DNA of 49,613 nt from Deltaproteobacteria bacterium. Its GTDB lineage: Bacteria > Myxococcota_A > Polyangia > Haliangiales > JADYYK01. Shown one piece after another: positions 37,678 to 49,613 of this stretch; the first letter of the stretch is position 1, and every line of letters starts with the position of its first letter. The stretch is from positions 1 through 49,613 of the forward strand of contig JADYYK010000101.1 in NCBI GenBank assembly GCA_020853705.1. The letters run 5' to 3'. The notes below the pieces were generated by a model. That model did no database searches and was not told where the DNA came from. It worked only from the letters and a program-made list of their open reading frames with translations. The position numbers and the translations under genes were made by a program.

Positions 37678-37898
37678 CTTCCCGCTCCCGTGATGCGCCC
37701 GCGCGAAGGATCCGCCTCCGAACGAACGATCATGACTTGATCTCCCTGCTTCACTCGAACATGCGTGCGACGAAATTCCTCGGACAAACTCACAATCACC
37801 ATCTCGTTCGACTGCTGCGTGCGCACGCGAAAAAGCTGACCCTCGAGAAGCTCGACCACTGCGGCGCGCGACGAATGCTCACTTCCAGCCAATTCCAA
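37674..37898 (-). CDS. infA: translation initiation factor IF-1, divergent, non-ATG start
   Basis: 74 residues if read from TTG 37898; a second in-frame TTG is at codon 3 and a GTG at codon 14, and there is no ATG. The S1/OB core [44 protein letters not shown]...RGRITG aligns with IF-1 (FRV..G.V.A.ISGK.R...IR...GD.V.V...GRI), but the usual HISGKMRKNYI is [11 protein letters not shown]. The position between map and rpmJ is canonical. No convincing ribosome site; the map stop lies 6 bases upstream of the TTG, so reinitiation is likely. Start codon assignment is uncertain. Confidence 0.85.
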   Translation of the reverse strand: MELAGSEHSSRAAVVELLEGQLFRVRTQQSNEMVIVSLSEEFRRTHVRVKQGDQVMIVRSEADPSRGRITGAGR

Positions 37899-37904
37899 GC
37901 ACTG

Positions 37905-38657
37905 TCACAGCTGACTGAGGACCACCGGACCGTCTTCCGTGATGGCCACCGAGTGCTCGAAGTGCGCGGAGAGCTTGTGATCCTTCGTCACCGCGGTCCA
38001 GTTGTCTGCCAGCACCTCGACTTCATGGGTGCCGGCGTTTACCATAGGTTCGATTGCAAGTACAAGCCCAACGTTGAGGCGCTGTCCTTTGCCAGCCGTA
38101 CCGTAATTCGGCACGGGCGGATCTTCGTGCATTGCCTTACCAATTCCGTGGCCAATGAACTGTTTCACCACGGAATAGCCGCGGGCCTCGACATATTGCT
38201 GCACGGCGGCCCCGATGTCCTGGATGCGGTTCCCCGACCGGGCCTGGGCGATGCCTGCAGCCAATGCGTCGCGCGTCGCGTCGACCAGCTTCTGGGCCTC
38301 GGGGCTGACCTTGCCCACCATGATGGTGCGCGCGTGGTCGCCACAGAAGCCCTCGACGAAGCAGCCGAAGTCGATGCCGATGATGTCGCCCTCCTTGAGG
38401 ACGACGTCCTTGCGCGGGATGCCGTGAACGACGACGTCGTTGACCGACGTGCACAGCACCGCGGGATAGCCGTGATAGCCGAGGAACGCGCTCTTGGCGC
38501 CGAGCTCCTTGAGCTTGGCGACCGCGATCTGGTTGAGGTCCCAGGTCGACGCGCCTGGCTTGGCGGCCTGGGCGCAGGCCTCGAGCACCGTCGCCGTCGC
38601 CACGTTGGCGCGACGCAGCTTCTCGATCTCGTCCCTGGACTTGAGATAGATCCCCAT
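37905..38657 (-). CDS. map: methionine aminopeptidase, type I
   Basis: 250 residues from ATG 38657. Metal ligands are visible in [18 protein letters not shown] (the two Asp), [12 protein letters not shown] (His), the EPMVNAG segment (Glu) and the final [16 protein letters not shown] (Glu). The enzyme removes N-terminal Met from new proteins as they leave the ribosome. An upstream extension of the frame runs into adk and is spurious. It sits 8 bases after adk. Confidence 0.97.
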   Translation of the reverse strand: MGIYLKSRDEIEKLRRANVATATVLEACAQAAKPGASTWDLNQIAVAKLKELGAKSAFLGYHGYPAVLCTSVNDVVVHGIPRKDVVLKEGDIIGIDFGCFVEGFCGDHARTIMVGKVSPEAQKLVDATRDALAAGIAQARSGNRIQDIGAAVQQYVEARGYSVVKQFIGHGIGKAMHEDPPVPNYGTAGKGQRLNVGLVLAIEPMVNAGTHEVEVLADNWTAVTKDHKLSAHFEHSVAITEDGPVVLSQL

Positions 38658-38665
38658 GTCCGGAC

Positions 38666-39325
38666 CTAACCTTCGATCGCCTTGACGACGCGCGCGAACA
38701 CATCGTCCATGTTGCCGATGCCGTCGATCGCCGCCAGCAGGCCGCCCTGCTTGTAGTAGCCGGCCAGGAGCTCGGTGACCTGGTGGTACGCGACCAGGCG
38801 GGCGTCGACCTTCTCCGCCATGTCGTCGGCGCGCTGCACCAGGGCCGCGGTGGAGCCACACTTGTCGCACACGCCGTCCACCTTGGGCGGCGAGAACTCG
38901 AGGTGGTACGGCGCGCCGCACTTGCCGCAGCTGCGCCGACCGGTGAGGCGGCCACGCACGACGGCGTCGGCGACCTGGATGTCGACGATGCGGGTGACCT
39001 TGCGATCGAGCTGACGCAGGATCGCGTCCAGCCCCTCGGCCTGCGCGATGGTGCGCGGGAAGCCGTCGAGGATGAAGCCCTTCGCGGTGTCGGGCTGCTT
39101 CAGGCGCTCGCGCACGATGCCCAGCACCAGCTCGTCGGAGACCAGCCCGCCGCTGTCCATGATGGCCGCGACCTGCTTGCCGAGCTCGGTGCCGGCAGCG
39201 CGCGCCGCACGCAGGGCGTCCCCGGTCGAGATATGGGCGATGCCATACTTGTCGACCAGGTTCTTGGCCTGCGTCCCCTTGCCCGCGCCAGGAGGCCCGA
39301 GCAGGATGATCACCACCGGAGCCAT
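38666..39325 (-). CDS. adk: adenylate kinase with zinc LID
   Basis: 219 residues. P-loop [14 protein letters not shown] at about 10-23, [10 protein letters not shown] and [14 protein letters not shown] for AMP binding. The LID carries four cysteines as C-x2-C-x16-C-x2-C (CGKC ... CDKC), the structural-zinc form. It converts ATP and AMP to two ADP. The start is two bases after the secY stop, the usual spc-operon arrangement. Confidence 0.98.
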   Translation of the reverse strand: MAPVVIILLGPPGAGKGTQAKNLVDKYGIAHISTGDALRAARAAGTELGKQVAAIMDSGGLVSDELVLGIVRERLKQPDTAKGFILDGFPRTIAQAEGLDAILRQLDRKVTRIVDIQVADAVVRGRLTGRRSCGKCGAPYHLEFSPPKVDGVCDKCGSTAALVQRADDMAEKVDARLVAYHQVTELLAGYYKQGGLLAAIDGIGNMDDVFARVVKAIEG

Positions 39326-39327
39326 GC

Positions 39328-40701
<1,374 letters not shown>

Positions 40702-40802
40702 GGATGGCTCGCCCCTTCAGAGACCGTTCGTGTGGTTCCCAGGCCTCGGGATGGCCGGAAAGGTAATCTCGCTCAGCAGATCCGACCAGTAATTTTGATC
40801 GA

Positions 40803-41309
40803 TTACTTGGTCGCCTCGGGCGCCGACTTGGCCTTGCCCAGGAACTTCTTCTTGGGGGGCAGCACCTCGTGGGCCCCGCCGGCCTGTGCGATCTTCTCGA
40901 TCGCCGAGCCGGAGAAGGCATGAGCGCGCACGGTCAGCTTGTGCTCGAGCTCGCCGTGACCCAGGATCTTCACGCGGGGCGCGGTCTTGGGGACCATGCC
41001 CGAGCTCTTGAGGGCCTCGACATCGACGGTCGAGCCAGCCGCGAAGCGCTTGGCCAGCTGACCGACGTTGATCGGGAAGGCCTCGTCGCGGAACAGGTTC
41101 TTGAAGCCGCGCTTGGGCAGGCGGCGCTGCATCGGCATCTGGCCGCCTTCGAACCCGACGCGCGCGCCGTGATGACCGGTGCGCGCCTTCTGGCCCTTGA
41201 CGCCCTTGCCAGCAGTCTGGCCGTGGCCAGAGCCGATGCCGCGACCGATGCGGCGCTTCTTCTTAGTCGCGCCGGGGTTGGGCGACAGGGTGTGCAGTGT
41301 GGTTCCCAT
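40803..41309 (-). CDS. rplO: 50S ribosomal protein L15
   Basis: 168 residues, a little longer than the usual 145-150. The N-terminal [22 protein letters not shown] segment is typical, and the C-terminal domain ends with a short Lys/Pro extension ([18 protein letters not shown]). GAGGA lies about 9 bases before the ATG. L15 is a late assembly protein of the 50S central region. Confidence 0.97.
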   Translation of the reverse strand: MGTTLHTLSPNPGATKKKRRIGRGIGSGHGQTAGKGVKGQKARTGHHGARVGFEGGQMPMQRRLPKRGFKNLFRDEAFPINVGQLAKRFAAGSTVDVEALKSSGMVPKTAPRVKILGHGELEHKLTVRAHAFSGSAIEKIAQAGGAHEVLPPKKKFLGKAKSAPEATK

Positions 41310-41328
41310 GATGCGTTGTCCTCTCGAC

Positions 41329-41514
41329 CTACTCGACCGGTTCGACCGTCACCATGTGCGACACCGCGCGGATCATGCCGCGGATCGCAGGGGTGTCGTT
41401 CAGGATCTTGGACTTGCCCGGACGGGTCAGCCCGAGGCCCTTGATGGTGTCCTTGTGCTTCTGCGGGCGGTTCACACCGGACCGCGTGAGCGTGACTTTC
41501 AGCTTGAGCGCCAT
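41329..41514 (-). CDS. rpmD: 50S ribosomal protein L30
   Basis: 61 residues from ATG 41514, the usual length. [29 protein letters not shown] followed by [15 protein letters not shown] matches L30. AAGGA lies 7 bases upstream, overlapping the rpsE stop. The longer frame upstream is a shadow of rpsE. Confidence 0.97.
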   Translation of the reverse strand: MALKLKVTLTRSGVNRPQKHKDTIKGLGLTRPGKSKILNDTPAIRGMIRAVSHMVTVEPVE

Positions 41515-41525
41515 GATCAGTTCCT

Positions 41526-42026
41526 TTAGGACCGGATCTCGTCGACCGACTTCGACCGGATGCGCGCGGTCTCCTCGACGGAGCGCAGCATCTTGAGGGC
41601 CGCGACGGTCGCGTGGATCACGTTGTGCGGGTTCGAGGTGCCGATGCACTTGGTCAGGATGTCCTGCACGCCGGCGACCTCCAGCACCGGGCGCACCGCG
41701 CCGCCGGCGATGACGCCAGTACCCTCGCTGGCCGGGCGCAGCAGCACCTGGCCGGCGCCGAAGTGACCGATCACGTCGTGCGGGATCGAGCCCTTGACCA
41801 GCGGCACCTTGAAGAGGTGCTTCTTGGCCTGCTCGGTGCCCTTGCGGATCGCCTCGGGGACCTCGTTGGCCTTGCCCAGACCGACGCCGACGTACCCGTT
41901 CTGGTCGCCGACGACGACGAGCGCCGAGAACGAGAAGCGCCGGCCGCCCTTGACGACCTTGGCGACGCGGTTGATGTACACCACGCGATCGACGAGCTCG
42001 CCGACATCATCCTGATTGATAGCCAC
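41526..42026 (-). CDS. rpsE: 30S ribosomal protein S5
   Basis: 166 residues from GTG 42026, AGGAG 6 bases upstream. [36 protein letters not shown] contains the double-stranded RNA-binding-like fold and fidelity region; [21 protein letters not shown] and the [10 protein letters not shown] segment follow. S5 acts at mRNA entry and in decoding accuracy. Confidence 0.98.
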   Translation of the reverse strand: MAINQDDVGELVDRVVYINRVAKVVKGGRRFSFSALVVVGDQNGYVGVGLGKANEVPEAIRKGTEQAKKHLFKVPLVKGSIPHDVIGHFGAGQVLLRPASEGTGVIAGGAVRPVLEVAGVQDILTKCIGTSNPHNVIHATVAALKMLRSVEETARIRSKSVDEIRS

Positions 42027-42035
42027 TGCGATCTC

Positions 42036-42395
42036 CTAGAACTTCAAGCCGGCCTTGCGCGCCGCATCAGCGACCGCAGAGACCCGCCCGTGGTAGATGA
42101 ACCCGTTGCGATCGAACACGACCGCCTCGATCTTCTTCTCGAGGCAGCGCTTGGCGACGGCTTCGCCGACCGCCTGCGCGCGCTCGATCTTCTTCTTGCC
42201 CTGGGTGGCGGCGATGATGGCCTCCTCCAGGTCCGAAGCGTGTGCCAGCGTCTGGTTCGTGGTGTCGTCCACGACCTGCGCGTAGATGTGCTTGGTCGAG
42301 CGAAACACGCTCAGCCGCGGGCGCTCGGGCGTCCCGCTGATCCGCTTGCGGATCGAGCGCTTCCTCTTCAGTCGGCCTTCCAGCTTATCCGCCAT
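42036..42395 (-). CDS. rplR: 50S ribosomal protein L18
   Basis: 119 residues. [35 protein letters not shown] near 10-45 is the 5S rRNA-binding part, and [26 protein letters not shown] ends it. L18 with L5 binds 5S rRNA. It ends 9 bases before rpsE. Confidence 0.98.
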   Translation of the reverse strand: MADKLEGRLKRKRSIRKRISGTPERPRLSVFRSTKHIYAQVVDDTTNQTLAHASDLEEAIIAATQGKKKIERAQAVGEAVAKRCLEKKIEAVVFDRNGFIYHGRVSAVADAARKAGLKF

Positions 42396-42412
42396 GATGA
42401 TTCCTCATTCCC

Positions 42413-42949
42413 TTACGAGGCACCGGTCTTGCCGACCTTGCGCTTGATGACTTCCTCGACGTACTTGACGCCCTTGCCCTTGTAGGGCTCCGGCGGGCGC
42501 AGCTCGCGCACCTTGGCCGCGGTCGCGCCGAGCAGCTCGCGATCGACGGCCGCCAGCGACACCACGTTCTTGTCGACCGTGGCCGTGACGCCCTTGGGCA
42601 GCGAGAAGTTGACCGGGTGCGAGAAGCCCAGCGCCATGGTCAGCAGCGGGCCCTTGACCTCGGCGCGGAAACCGACGCCGTTGATCTCGAGCTTGCGCTC
42701 GAAGCCCTTGGTCACGCCGGTCACCATGTTGTTGATGAGGGCGCGGGTCAGGCCGTGCTTGGCGCGGCTGGGGCCGTCGTTGCCCTGGCGGGTCACGTTG
42801 ACGTTGCCGTCCTTGACCGCCACGACCACGCCGTTCGGCAGCACCCGCTCCAGGGTCCCCTTGGGGCCCTTGACCGAGATCTTGCCGTTCTCGAGCTTGA
42901 TCTGCACATCCTTGGAGACGGCGATCGGCTTCTTACCAATGCGCGACAT
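42413..42949 (-). CDS. rplF: 50S ribosomal protein L6
   Basis: 178 residues. MSRIGKKPIAV opens the two-domain fold, GVTKGFERKLEINGVGFRAEV is the linker, and the C-terminal signature LRPPEPYKGKGVKYVEEVIKRKVGK is complete. L6 lies near the sarcin-ricin loop. The start is two bases past the rpsH stop. Confidence 0.98.
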   Translation of the reverse strand: MSRIGKKPIAVSKDVQIKLENGKISVKGPKGTLERVLPNGVVVAVKDGNVNVTRQGNDGPSRAKHGLTRALINNMVTGVTKGFERKLEINGVGFRAEVKGPLLTMALGFSHPVNFSLPKGVTATVDKNVVSLAAVDRELLGATAAKVRELRPPEPYKGKGVKYVEEVIKRKVGKTGAS

Positions 42950-42951
42950 GG

Positions 42952-43350
42952 CTACCAGACCTCGCAGAGGACTTCGCCGCCGAGGCCGGCCTTGCGGGCG
43001 TCGCGATCGGTCATGACACCCTTGGAGGTGGTGACGATGGCGGTGCCCAGGCCAAAGCGCACGCGGGGCACCTTGTCCTTGCCGACGTAGTTGCGCTGAC
43101 CGGGGGTCGAGCTACGGCGAATCCCGTTGATGGGGCTCTTGTGGTGATTGTCGTAGCGCACGCTGAGCTGCAGCACCGGGCGGCTCTCGGTGGTGACCAC
43201 CTCGGCCGCGGTGAGATAGCCCTCCTGCTTCAAGATCTCCGCGATGCGGACCTTGAGCTTCGACGACGGGATATCAATGCGCGACTTGCGCGCGGTGATC
43301 CCGTTGCGGATGCGGGCGACGAAATCGGCGATCGGATCTGACATCGACAT
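42952..43350 (-). CDS. rpsH: 30S ribosomal protein S8
   Basis: 132 residues. SDPIADFVARIRNGITARKSRIDIPSS and the C-terminal GLGTAIVTTSKGVMTDRDARKAGLGGEVLCEVW are diagnostic. In Enterobacteria S8 represses the spc operon at the rplE region; no such site was identified here. GGAG lies about 7 bases before the ATG, within the region after the rpsN stop. Confidence 0.98.
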   Translation of the reverse strand: MSMSDPIADFVARIRNGITARKSRIDIPSSKLKVRIAEILKQEGYLTAAEVVTTESRPVLQLSVRYDNHHKSPINGIRRSSTPGQRNYVGKDKVPRVRFGLGTAIVTTSKGVMTDRDARKAGLGGEVLCEVW

Positions 43351-43359
43351 GTGCGGCTC

Positions 43360-43539
43360 CTACCAGCTCGACTTGATGACGCCGGGAATGTCGCCCTTGA
43401 GAGCGAGGCTCCGGAAGCACAGGCGGCACATGTTGAACTTCCTCATGAACGACCGGGGCCGCCCGCACAGCGGGCAACGGCTGCGGTAGCGCACCTTCCA
43501 CTTTTCGATCCGCGGAACTTCCTGGCACAGACGAGCCAT
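43360..43539 (-). CDS. rpsN: 30S ribosomal protein S14 (zinc form)
   Basis: 59 residues, the short zinc type. Ligands C22-x2-C25 and C38-x2-C41 (RCPLCGRP ... MCRLCFR) are present, ending [14 protein letters not shown] lies 6 bases before the ATG at 43539. It was read directly between rplE and rpsH. Confidence 0.95.
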   Translation of the reverse strand: MARLCQEVPRIEKWKVRYRSRCPLCGRPRSFMRKFNMCRLCFRSLALKGDIPGVIKSSW

Positions 43540-43557
43540 CGTATACCTTCTCTTCCC

Positions 43558-44271
<714 letters not shown>

Positions 44272-44283
44272 GACGTGCTTCCT

Positions 44284-44610
44284 TTACATCCCGCCCGAGG
44301 GGAACTCGTGATCGCTCTTCAGGCTGACGCGCACCTTCTTGCCGTCGGCGCCGACCTTGATCTTGACGCGCGTCGGCTTGCTCGCCTTCGGGTCCCACAG
44401 CATCACGTTGGACACGTGGACCGAGCCCTCCTTCTCGATGATCCCGCCCTGCGGGTTCTTCTGAGACGGCTTGGTGTGGCGCTTGACCATGGCCACCTTC
44501 TCGACGACGACGCGGTCCTTCTTGTAGAGCATGCGCAGCACCTTGCCGCGCTTGCCCTTGTCCTTGCCCGCGATCACGACGACGGTGTCGCCCTTCCTGA
44601 GGTTCTCCAT
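44284..44610 (-). CDS. rplX: 50S ribosomal protein L24
   Basis: 108 residues. The KOW motif ([21 protein letters not shown]) is at the N-terminus, and [20 protein letters not shown] follows. L24 is an assembly initiator at the 5' end of 23S rRNA, near the exit tunnel. AAGGAG sits upstream. Confidence 0.98.
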   Translation of the reverse strand: MENLRKGDTVVVIAGKDKGKRGKVLRMLYKKDRVVVEKVAMVKRHTKPSQKNPQGGIIEKEGSVHVSNVMLWDPKASKPTRVKIKVGADGKKVRVSLKSDHEFPSGGM

Positions 44611-44620
44611 CGCAGTCTCC

Positions 44621-44989
44621 TTACAGCACTTCTGGCGCGAGCGAGACGATCTTCATGAACTTCTTCGCGCGCAGCTCGCGAGCGACTGGCCCGAAGATGC
44701 GGGTCCCGATCGGCTCGTTGTCCTTGTTGATCAGCACCGCGGAGTTGCTGTCGAAGCGGATGTAGGTGCCATCCGGCCGCGCCAGCTCCTTCTTGGTGCG
44801 CACCACGACCGCCTTGGCGACATCGCCCTTCTTCACCTTGGCGTTGGGAATGGCCTCCTTGATGGAGACCACGATGATGTCGCCGATCGAGGCGTACTTG
44901 CGCTTCGAGCCGCCCAGCACCTTGATGCAGAACAGCTTCTTGGCGCCCGAGTTGTCGGCCACGTCGAGCGTTGAGGTCATCTGGATCAT
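44621..44989 (-). CDS. rplN: 50S ribosomal protein L14
   Basis: 122 residues, exact family length. [19 protein letters not shown] opens it and [27 protein letters not shown] plus [12 protein letters not shown] are present. L14 contacts 16S rRNA (bridge B8). Starts three bases after rpsQ ends. Confidence 0.98.
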   Translation of the reverse strand: MIQMTSTLDVADNSGAKKLFCIKVLGGSKRKYASIGDIIVVSIKEAIPNAKVKKGDVAKAVVVRTKKELARPDGTYIRFDSNSAVLINKDNEPIGTRIFGPVARELRAKKFMKIVSLAPEVL

Positions 44990-44992
44990 GAC

Positions 44993-45277
44993 TCAGCTCT
45001 CCTTCGCCTTCTCGAGCACCTTCACGATGCGCCAGCGCTTCTCGGCCGACAGCGGACGGGACTCGACCAGGAGGACGCGATCGCCCACCTTGGCCTCGTT
45101 CTTCTCGTCGTGCGCCTTGAACTTGGCCCGCTTGTTCACGTACTTCTTGAACGCCAGGTCCTTCACGCGGCGCGTGACGACGACCACGCGGGTCTTGTCC
45201 ATCTTGTCAGAGGTGACCACGGCCACCAGCTCTCGCCGGTGAACGCGCCCCTCGCCTGCCACGGTCTCGGTCGCCAT
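44993..45277 (-). CDS. rpsQ: 30S ribosomal protein S17
   Basis: 94 residues. After a short acidic/basic N-terminus, ELVAVVTSDKMDKTRVVVVTRRVKD and HDEKNEAKVGDRVLLVESRPLSAEKRWRIVKV give the OB fold that binds 16S rRNA helices 7 and 11. AAGGAG precedes the ATG; the spacing from rpmC is three bases. Confidence 0.98.
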   Translation of the reverse strand: MATETVAGEGRVHRRELVAVVTSDKMDKTRVVVVTRRVKDLAFKKYVNKRAKFKAHDEKNEAKVGDRVLLVESRPLSAEKRWRIVKVLEKAKES

Positions 45278-45280
45278 CGC

Positions 45281-45535
45281 TTATTGCTCCTTCGCCTCGG
45301 ACGCCTGGGTGGTGCCGGTGCCCTTGTGGGGCTCGGAACCACGCGCGCGCGCGGTCATGATGGTACGGATGCGCGCGAGCTCACGCCGCTTGGCGCGGAT
45401 CGTCATGGTGTTCTCGAGCTGGTTGGTGAAGCGCTTGAGGCGCGCCTTGAACAGCTCGTCGGAGGTCTGCCGCGCGAGCTCCTTGAGCTCATCGTCCGAA
45501 CGATCGCGGATCTCGCCAATCTTCATCGACTTCAT
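45281..45535 (-). CDS. rpmC: 50S ribosomal protein L29
   Basis: 84 residues, with a short tail. MKSMKIGEIRDRSDDELKELARQTSDELFKARLKR is the two-helix core near the tunnel exit that helps dock trigger factor. The last 20 residues (SEPHKGTGTTQASEAKEQ) exceed the usual 65-70. rplP ends 14 bases upstream. Confidence 0.97.
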   Translation of the reverse strand: MKSMKIGEIRDRSDDELKELARQTSDELFKARLKRFTNQLENTMTIRAKRRELARIRTIMTARARGSEPHKGTGTTQASEAKEQ

Positions 45536-45549
45536 GTGCCGGTCCCCTT

Positions 45550-45966
45550 CTACAGGCCCGTTTCGCGACCGATGAACTTGCAGCCCACCGGCAACTTCTG
45601 GTTAGCAAGCTCGAAAGCCTCGCGCGCCAGCTTCTCGTCCACGCCCTCGAGCTCGTAGAGCACGCGGCCCGGACGCACCACGGCGACCCAGATCTCGGGG
45701 TTGCCCTTGCCCTTACCCATTCGGGTCTCGGCCGGCTTCTTCGACACCGGCTTGTCCGGGAAGACCCGGATGTAGAGCTTGCCGCCACGCTTGACGTGGC
45801 GAGTGATGGCGATACGCGCGGCCTCGATCTGCCGCGAGGTCAGACGGCCGCAGCTGGTCGCCTGCAGGCCATAGTCACCAAAGTCGACCTTGTTGCCGCC
45901 CTTGGCCATACCCCGCATGTGTCCCTTCTGGGACTTGCGGAATTTCGTTCGCTTGGGAGACAGCAC
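45550..45966 (-). CDS. rplP: 50S ribosomal protein L16
   Basis: 138 residues from GTG 45966, with AGGAG 9 bases upstream inside the end of rps[19 protein letters not shown] and the highly conserved [28 protein letters not shown] and [21 protein letters not shown] are present. L16 lines the A-site tRNA path. Confidence 0.98.
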   Translation of the reverse strand: MLSPKRTKFRKSQKGHMRGMAKGGNKVDFGDYGLQATSCGRLTSRQIEAARIAITRHVKRGGKLYIRVFPDKPVSKKPAETRMGKGKGNPEIWVAVVRPGRVLYELEGVDEKLAREAFELANQKLPVGCKFIGRETGL

Positions 45967-45968
45967 GA

Positions 45969-46634
<666 letters not shown>

Positions 46635-46637
46635 GTG

Positions 46638-46985
46638 TTACTCCATCTCCGCGACGACGAGCTCGATGTGGCTGGTGCGCTTCTGGATGCGGTTGGCGCG
46701 GCCCATGGCGCGGGGCATCCAGCGCTTGATGATGGGGCCGCAGTTGACCTGCACCGACTTGACGAACAGGGCGTCGACATCGACCTTGCCCTTGGTCTTG
46801 TCGTCGGCGTTCGCCGTCGCCGAGGTGAGCAGCTTGCGGAAGGTCAGCGCGCTGGCCTTGGGCAGCACGCGGAGGAGGCCCATGGCCTCGCCCACGTTCT
46901 TGCCGCGGATCATGTTGGCGACGATGCGCACCTTGCGGGGCGACATGCGCACGTGACTGACAATGGCCTTGGCTTCCATGGTCAT
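46638..46985 (-). CDS. rplV: 50S ribosomal protein L22
   Basis: 115 residues from ATG 46985, which overlaps the rpsS stop as ATGA (ATG 46979 is an alternative). [28 protein letters not shown] opens it and the tunnel-lining hairpin is near [25 protein letters not shown]. The C-terminus is the usual acidic end. The longer frame to 47432 is a shadow. Confidence 0.97.
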   Translation of the reverse strand: MTMEAKAIVSHVRMSPRKVRIVANMIRGKNVGEAMGLLRVLPKASALTFRKLLTSATANADDKTKGKVDVDALFVKSVQVNCGPIIKRWMPRAMGRANRIQKRTSHIELVVAEME

Positions 46986-47302
46986 GCCTTCGCCGGCGCG
47001 GCGGGAGCGCCGGCAGGCTTGGCACCGCCAGCGGCCGCCTTGCGGTCGCCGGAGTGCCCGTGGAAGGTGCGCGTGGGCGCGAACTCGCCGAGCTTGTGAC
47101 CGACCATGTTCTCGGTCACGAACACCGGCAGGAACTTGCGGCCGTTGTGCACCGCGAAGGTGATGCCGACCATGTCGGGCGTCACCGTGGAGCGACGCGA
47201 CCAGGTCTTCAGGACCTTCTTCGACTTGGTCCGCACGATCTCGACCACCTTCTTGAGGAGGTGCTGATCGACGAACGGACCCTTCTTGATTGAGCGTGCC
47301 AT
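46982..47302 (-). CDS. rpsS: 30S ribosomal protein S19
   Basis: 106 residues. [19 protein letters not shown] and [46 protein letters not shown] are diagnostic. S19 binds 16S rRNA with S13. A short Ala/Pro tail extends past the usual 92 residues ([15 protein letters not shown]). Confidence 0.98.
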   Translation of the reverse strand: MARSIKKGPFVDQHLLKKVVEIVRTKSKKVLKTWSRRSTVTPDMVGITFAVHNGRKFLPVFVTENMVGHKLGEFAPTRTFHGHSGDRKAAAGGAKPAGAPAAPAKA

Positions 47303-47311
47303 CGCGTCCTC

Positions 47312-48175
<864 letters not shown>

Positions 48176-48177
48176 CT

Positions 48178-48510
48178 CTAGACTCCCTCGAAGAACTCGA
48201 TGGTCTGACCCTCACGCAGGGTGACCAGCGCCTTCTTCCAGTTCGGGCGGCGGCCCATGTAGCGGCCCACGCGCTTCTCCTTGCCGCGCACGACCATGGT
48301 GCGGACGTCGGTCACGACCACGTTGAACAGGGCCTCGACCGCCTTGCGGATCTCGATCTTGTTCGAGTCCATTGCCACTTCGAAGTGGATGATCGGGCGC
48401 ACCTCGGGGGTGGCCTCGAGCTCCGCATCCGAGCGGCCGCCGGTCTCACGGTCGCGGGTGCCCTTCTCGGTGAGCAGCGGACGCTTCACGATTTGCTGGG
48501 GAGTGCGCAT
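48178..48510 (-). CDS. rplW: 50S ribosomal protein L23
   Basis: 110 residues from ATG 48510. [16 protein letters not shown] and [57 protein letters not shown] match L23, with a short insert ([18 protein letters not shown]) near 24-41. L23 is the docking site for trigger factor and SRP at the exit tunnel. Follows rplD after two bases. Confidence 0.97.
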   Translation of the reverse strand: MRTPQQIVKRPLLTEKGTRDRETGGRSDAELEATPEVRPIIHFEVAMDSNKIEIRKAVEALFNVVVTDVRTMVVRGKEKRVGRYMGRRPNWKKALVTLREGQTIEFFEGV

Positions 48511-48512
48511 CG

Positions 48513-49148
48513 CTATTCCTTGTCGCCCTTCGGCGACAGCGCGGTGGTCAGCAGCGCCACCGTCGGCGCGGTCAGCACCAGGGTCTCGTGATTGAGGATG
48601 TCGTACAGGTTGAGGCCCTCGGGGGCGAGCCACTTGGCCTTGGCCAGGTTGCGCGCGCCGCGGATCAGCTTGTCGTTGTCCTTGACGTCGACCACCAGGG
48701 CCTTGACGGCGCCCAGCTTGGCCAGGACGGCGGCGACGGCCTTGGTCTTCGGCTCGACCTCGAACTTGTCGAGGATGACCAGCTTCTTCTCCTGCACGCG
48801 CAGCGACAGCGCCTCGCGCAGGGCCAGCTTCTTGACCTTCTTGGGCACGCTGACCGCGTAGTCGCGCGGGTGCGGCCCGAAGACCTTGCCGCCGCCGACG
48901 AACACCGGCGAACGGTTGGAGCCGGCACGCGCGTTACCGGTGCCCTTCTGCTTGTACGGCTTCTTGCCGCCGCCGCGCACCATCGAGCGCGTCTTGGTCG
49001 CGGCCGTACCGGCCCGCTTGCCCGCGGTCTGCGCCTTGACGACCTCCCACAGGAGGCCCTCCTGCACTTCGACCCCGAAGACAGCGTCGTCGAGGTCGAT
49101 GTCGCCGACCTTCGCGCCGCTGGTATTGACGATCTGCACCTTGGCCAT
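48513..49148 (-). CDS. rplD: 50S ribosomal protein L4
   Basis: 211 residues. [75 protein letters not shown] contains the tunnel-entering loop. In E. coli L4 autoregulates the S10 operon; the leader lies outside the window. GGAAG lies in the 8-base gap after the rpsJ stop. It directly follows rpsJ although rplC would normally lie between. Confidence 0.98.
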   Translation of the reverse strand: MAKVQIVNTSGAKVGDIDLDDAVFGVEVQEGLLWEVVKAQTAGKRAGTAATKTRSMVRGGGKKPYKQKGTGNARAGSNRSPVFVGGGKVFGPHPRDYAVSVPKKVKKLALREALSLRVQEKKLVILDKFEVEPKTKAVAAVLAKLGAVKALVVDVKDNDKLIRGARNLAKAKWLAPEGLNLYDILNHETLVLTAPTVALLTTALSPKGDKE

Positions 49149-49156
49149 GGTCTTCC

Positions 49157-49465
<309 letters not shown>

Positions 49466-49476
49466 TCGCGTTTCCC

Positions 49477-49613
<137 letters not shown>

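Noticed and set aside
40702..40802. Possible missing gene between rplO and secY
   Set aside because: 101 bases with no frame, start or conserved motif; the gene order here is already complete.

Overview
The window is GC-rich DNA (about 60-80% by local count) from a bacterium that is probably a myxobacterium-type member of the Myxococcota, with Haliangiales, Kofleriaceae or Polyangia relatives as the best guess. The reasons are the many lipoproteins whose lipobox is followed by Asp/Gly-rich tails, Cys-rich and lamin-tail/NHL/PEGA/PKD surface proteins, paired outer-membrane barrel genes, and a complete Gram-negative housekeeping set. This placement is inference; no marker was searched against a database.

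Layout. 1-105: the 3' end of an unrecognised gene. 209-460: a small acidic-tailed protein. 675-3206: an FAD oxidoreductase (COG2509-like) and dapF. 3203-6278 (minus): ruvC-ruvA-ruvB and a PDZ lipoprotein, joined by 1-4 base overlaps; ruvC carries a hexanucleotide repeat tail. 6358-7098 (minus): yebC. 7155-10829 (plus): two secreted lipoproteins (PHP-type hydrolase; PKD/Cys-rich). 10849-12117 (minus): a lamin-tail lipoprotein. 12250-14291 (plus): maf, yggS and a pirin. 14319-18550 (minus): two related zinc-ribbon / multi-membrane / SHOCT proteins rich in Pro repeats. 18648-22490 (plus): a three-subunit sarcosine/proline-oxidase-like flavoenzyme followed by proC. 22510-25973 (minus): two paralogous outer-membrane barrel proteins and a PASTA-like lipoprotein. 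26101-27081 (plus): PilZ and GNAT genes. 27244-34333: an accessory stretch of lower GC with an ASH-domain coiled-coil protein, a MORN-like lipoprotein, a PEGA/TPR-like membrane protein, an NHL propeller lipoprotein and an OB-like lipoprotein.

34359-49613 (minus) is the str-S10-spc-alpha superoperon from the end of tuf to rplQ, closed by a strong intrinsic terminator. Its order is canonical with one exception: rplC (ribosomal protein L3) is absent between rpsJ and rplD, which lie 8 bases apart. SecY, adenylate kinase, methionine aminopeptidase, a divergent IF-1 without an ATG start, and RpoA are embedded in it.

Two window-wide patterns stand out. First, many genes at the head of a transcription unit have a TANNNT-like -10 box ending only 5-9 bases before the start codon and no Shine-Dalgarno, whereas genes inside operons have clear GGAG-type sites; this suggests widespread leaderless transcripts. 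Second, several genes carry in-frame simple repeats (ruvC, both SHOCT genes). No tRNA, rRNA, CRISPR array or intact mobile element was seen, and no gene-free stretch exceeds 300 bases.
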